From positions 1-15,187 of the forward strand of contig JBHENW010000105.1 in the NCBI GenBank assembly GCA_046261875.1: DNA of 15,187 nt, given 5' to 3'. The stretch's first letter is position 1; each line of letters begins with the position of its first letter. The notes beneath the pieces are model-generated. The model worked only from the letters and a program-made list of their open reading frames with translations. It made no database searches and was not told the DNA's origin. A program made the position numbers and the translations under genes. This document shows, piece by piece, positions 14,931-15,187 of this stretch. The stretch is from JBHENW01 sp046261875 (lineage in GTDB: Bacteria; Acidobacteriota; Thermoanaerobaculia; UBA5066; Gp7-AA6).

Positions 14931-15187
14931 ATGAAGAAACGGCAATCCGGTTTCACCCTGATCGAGCTGCTGATCGTCATCGCGATCATCGGCATCCTGG
15001 CCGCGATCGCGATCCCCAACCTGTTGAACGCCGTGCAGCGCGGCAAACAGAAGCGTTCGATGTCGGACATGCGCGCCCTGGCGACCGCCGTCGAGGCGTA
15101 CGCGGTCGACAACAACCAGTATCCGCCGGCTGCCTGCGCGACCGGCCTCTACACCACCGCCGGGACCGCGCTGACCACCGGATCCTT
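14931..15187 (+). CDS. Type IV prepilin (PilA/GspG-like), 3' end beyond the window
   Basis: The first 85 residues are present and the gene runs off the right edge. The leader MKKRQSG is followed by FTLIELLIVIAIIGILAAIA, the class III signal. Prepilin peptidase would cut after G7 and methylate F8; E12 is the conserved glutamate at mature position 5. After the hydrophobic helix come IPNLLNAVQRGKQKRSM, then ATAVEAYAVDNNQYPP, a pattern shared by major pilins and GspG-type pseudopilins of several high-GC phyla. Without the C-terminus I cannot choose between a type IV pilus subunit and a type II secretion pseudopilin. The sigma-54 promoter favours the pilus. Codon use is GC-rich like its neighbours. 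It sits just past a block of glycosylation-type genes. Confidence 0.92.
   Translation, partial: MKKRQSGFTLIELLIVIAIIGILAAIAIPNLLNAVQRGKQKRSMSDMRALATAVEAYAVDNNQYPPAACATGLYTTAGTALTTGS

Overview
The window is very GC-rich (roughly 70% by eye), densely packed bacterial DNA. Neighbouring genes overlap by 4 bases and frequently use TTG or GTG starts. The incomplete type IV prepilin at the right end resembles prepilins I associate with Acidobacteriota and related high-GC soil or sediment bacteria. That assignment is an inference; there is no rRNA or other marker gene here.

Layout. Positions 1-107 are the right end of an IS481-like insertion sequence, with the transposase C-terminus. It abuts the stop codon of a leftward STT3/AglB-like membrane protein gene (109-2133). 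Divergent from that gene is a rightward, translationally coupled run: a DPM1-like glycosyltransferase (2192-2890), a PMT-like GT-C membrane transferase (2887-4617), a GT2-methyltransferase fusion (4614-6074) and a GT87-like membrane mannosyltransferase (6071-7204). A leftward PMT-like gene (7158-8624) converges on it with overlapping 3' ends. A second rightward run follows: two tandem YfhO-like membrane proteins (8725-11016 and 11013-13343) and an M20-family lipoprotein peptidase (13340-14875). Last comes a type IV prepilin (14931 to the window edge) behind a well-formed sigma-54 promoter. No RNA genes or CRISPR arrays were seen, and no gene-free stretch exceeds about 110 bases.

How the genes may work together. 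The two DPM1-like domains would charge a polyprenyl phosphate with a hexose, probably mannose, on the cytoplasmic side. The six GT-C membrane proteins (STT3-like, two PMT-like, GT87-like, two YfhO-like) are the kind of enzyme that uses such lipid-linked sugars on the outer face of the inner membrane. The block therefore reads as a lipid-linked glycan or protein glycosylation locus. Its neighbour is a pilin, which is a frequent glycosylation target, but a functional link is only a hypothesis. Two of the families occur as paralogous pairs, so duplication helped build the block.

Most notable points: the insertion sequence lying exactly at a CTAG that contains the STT3-like stop codon; an STT3-like protein that keeps its metal-binding residues but not the WWDYG motif; three TTGA start/stop overlaps; a membrane protein whose reading frame has no ATG, GTG or TTG at its true N-terminus; and a sigma-54 promoter inside the end of the peptidase gene.
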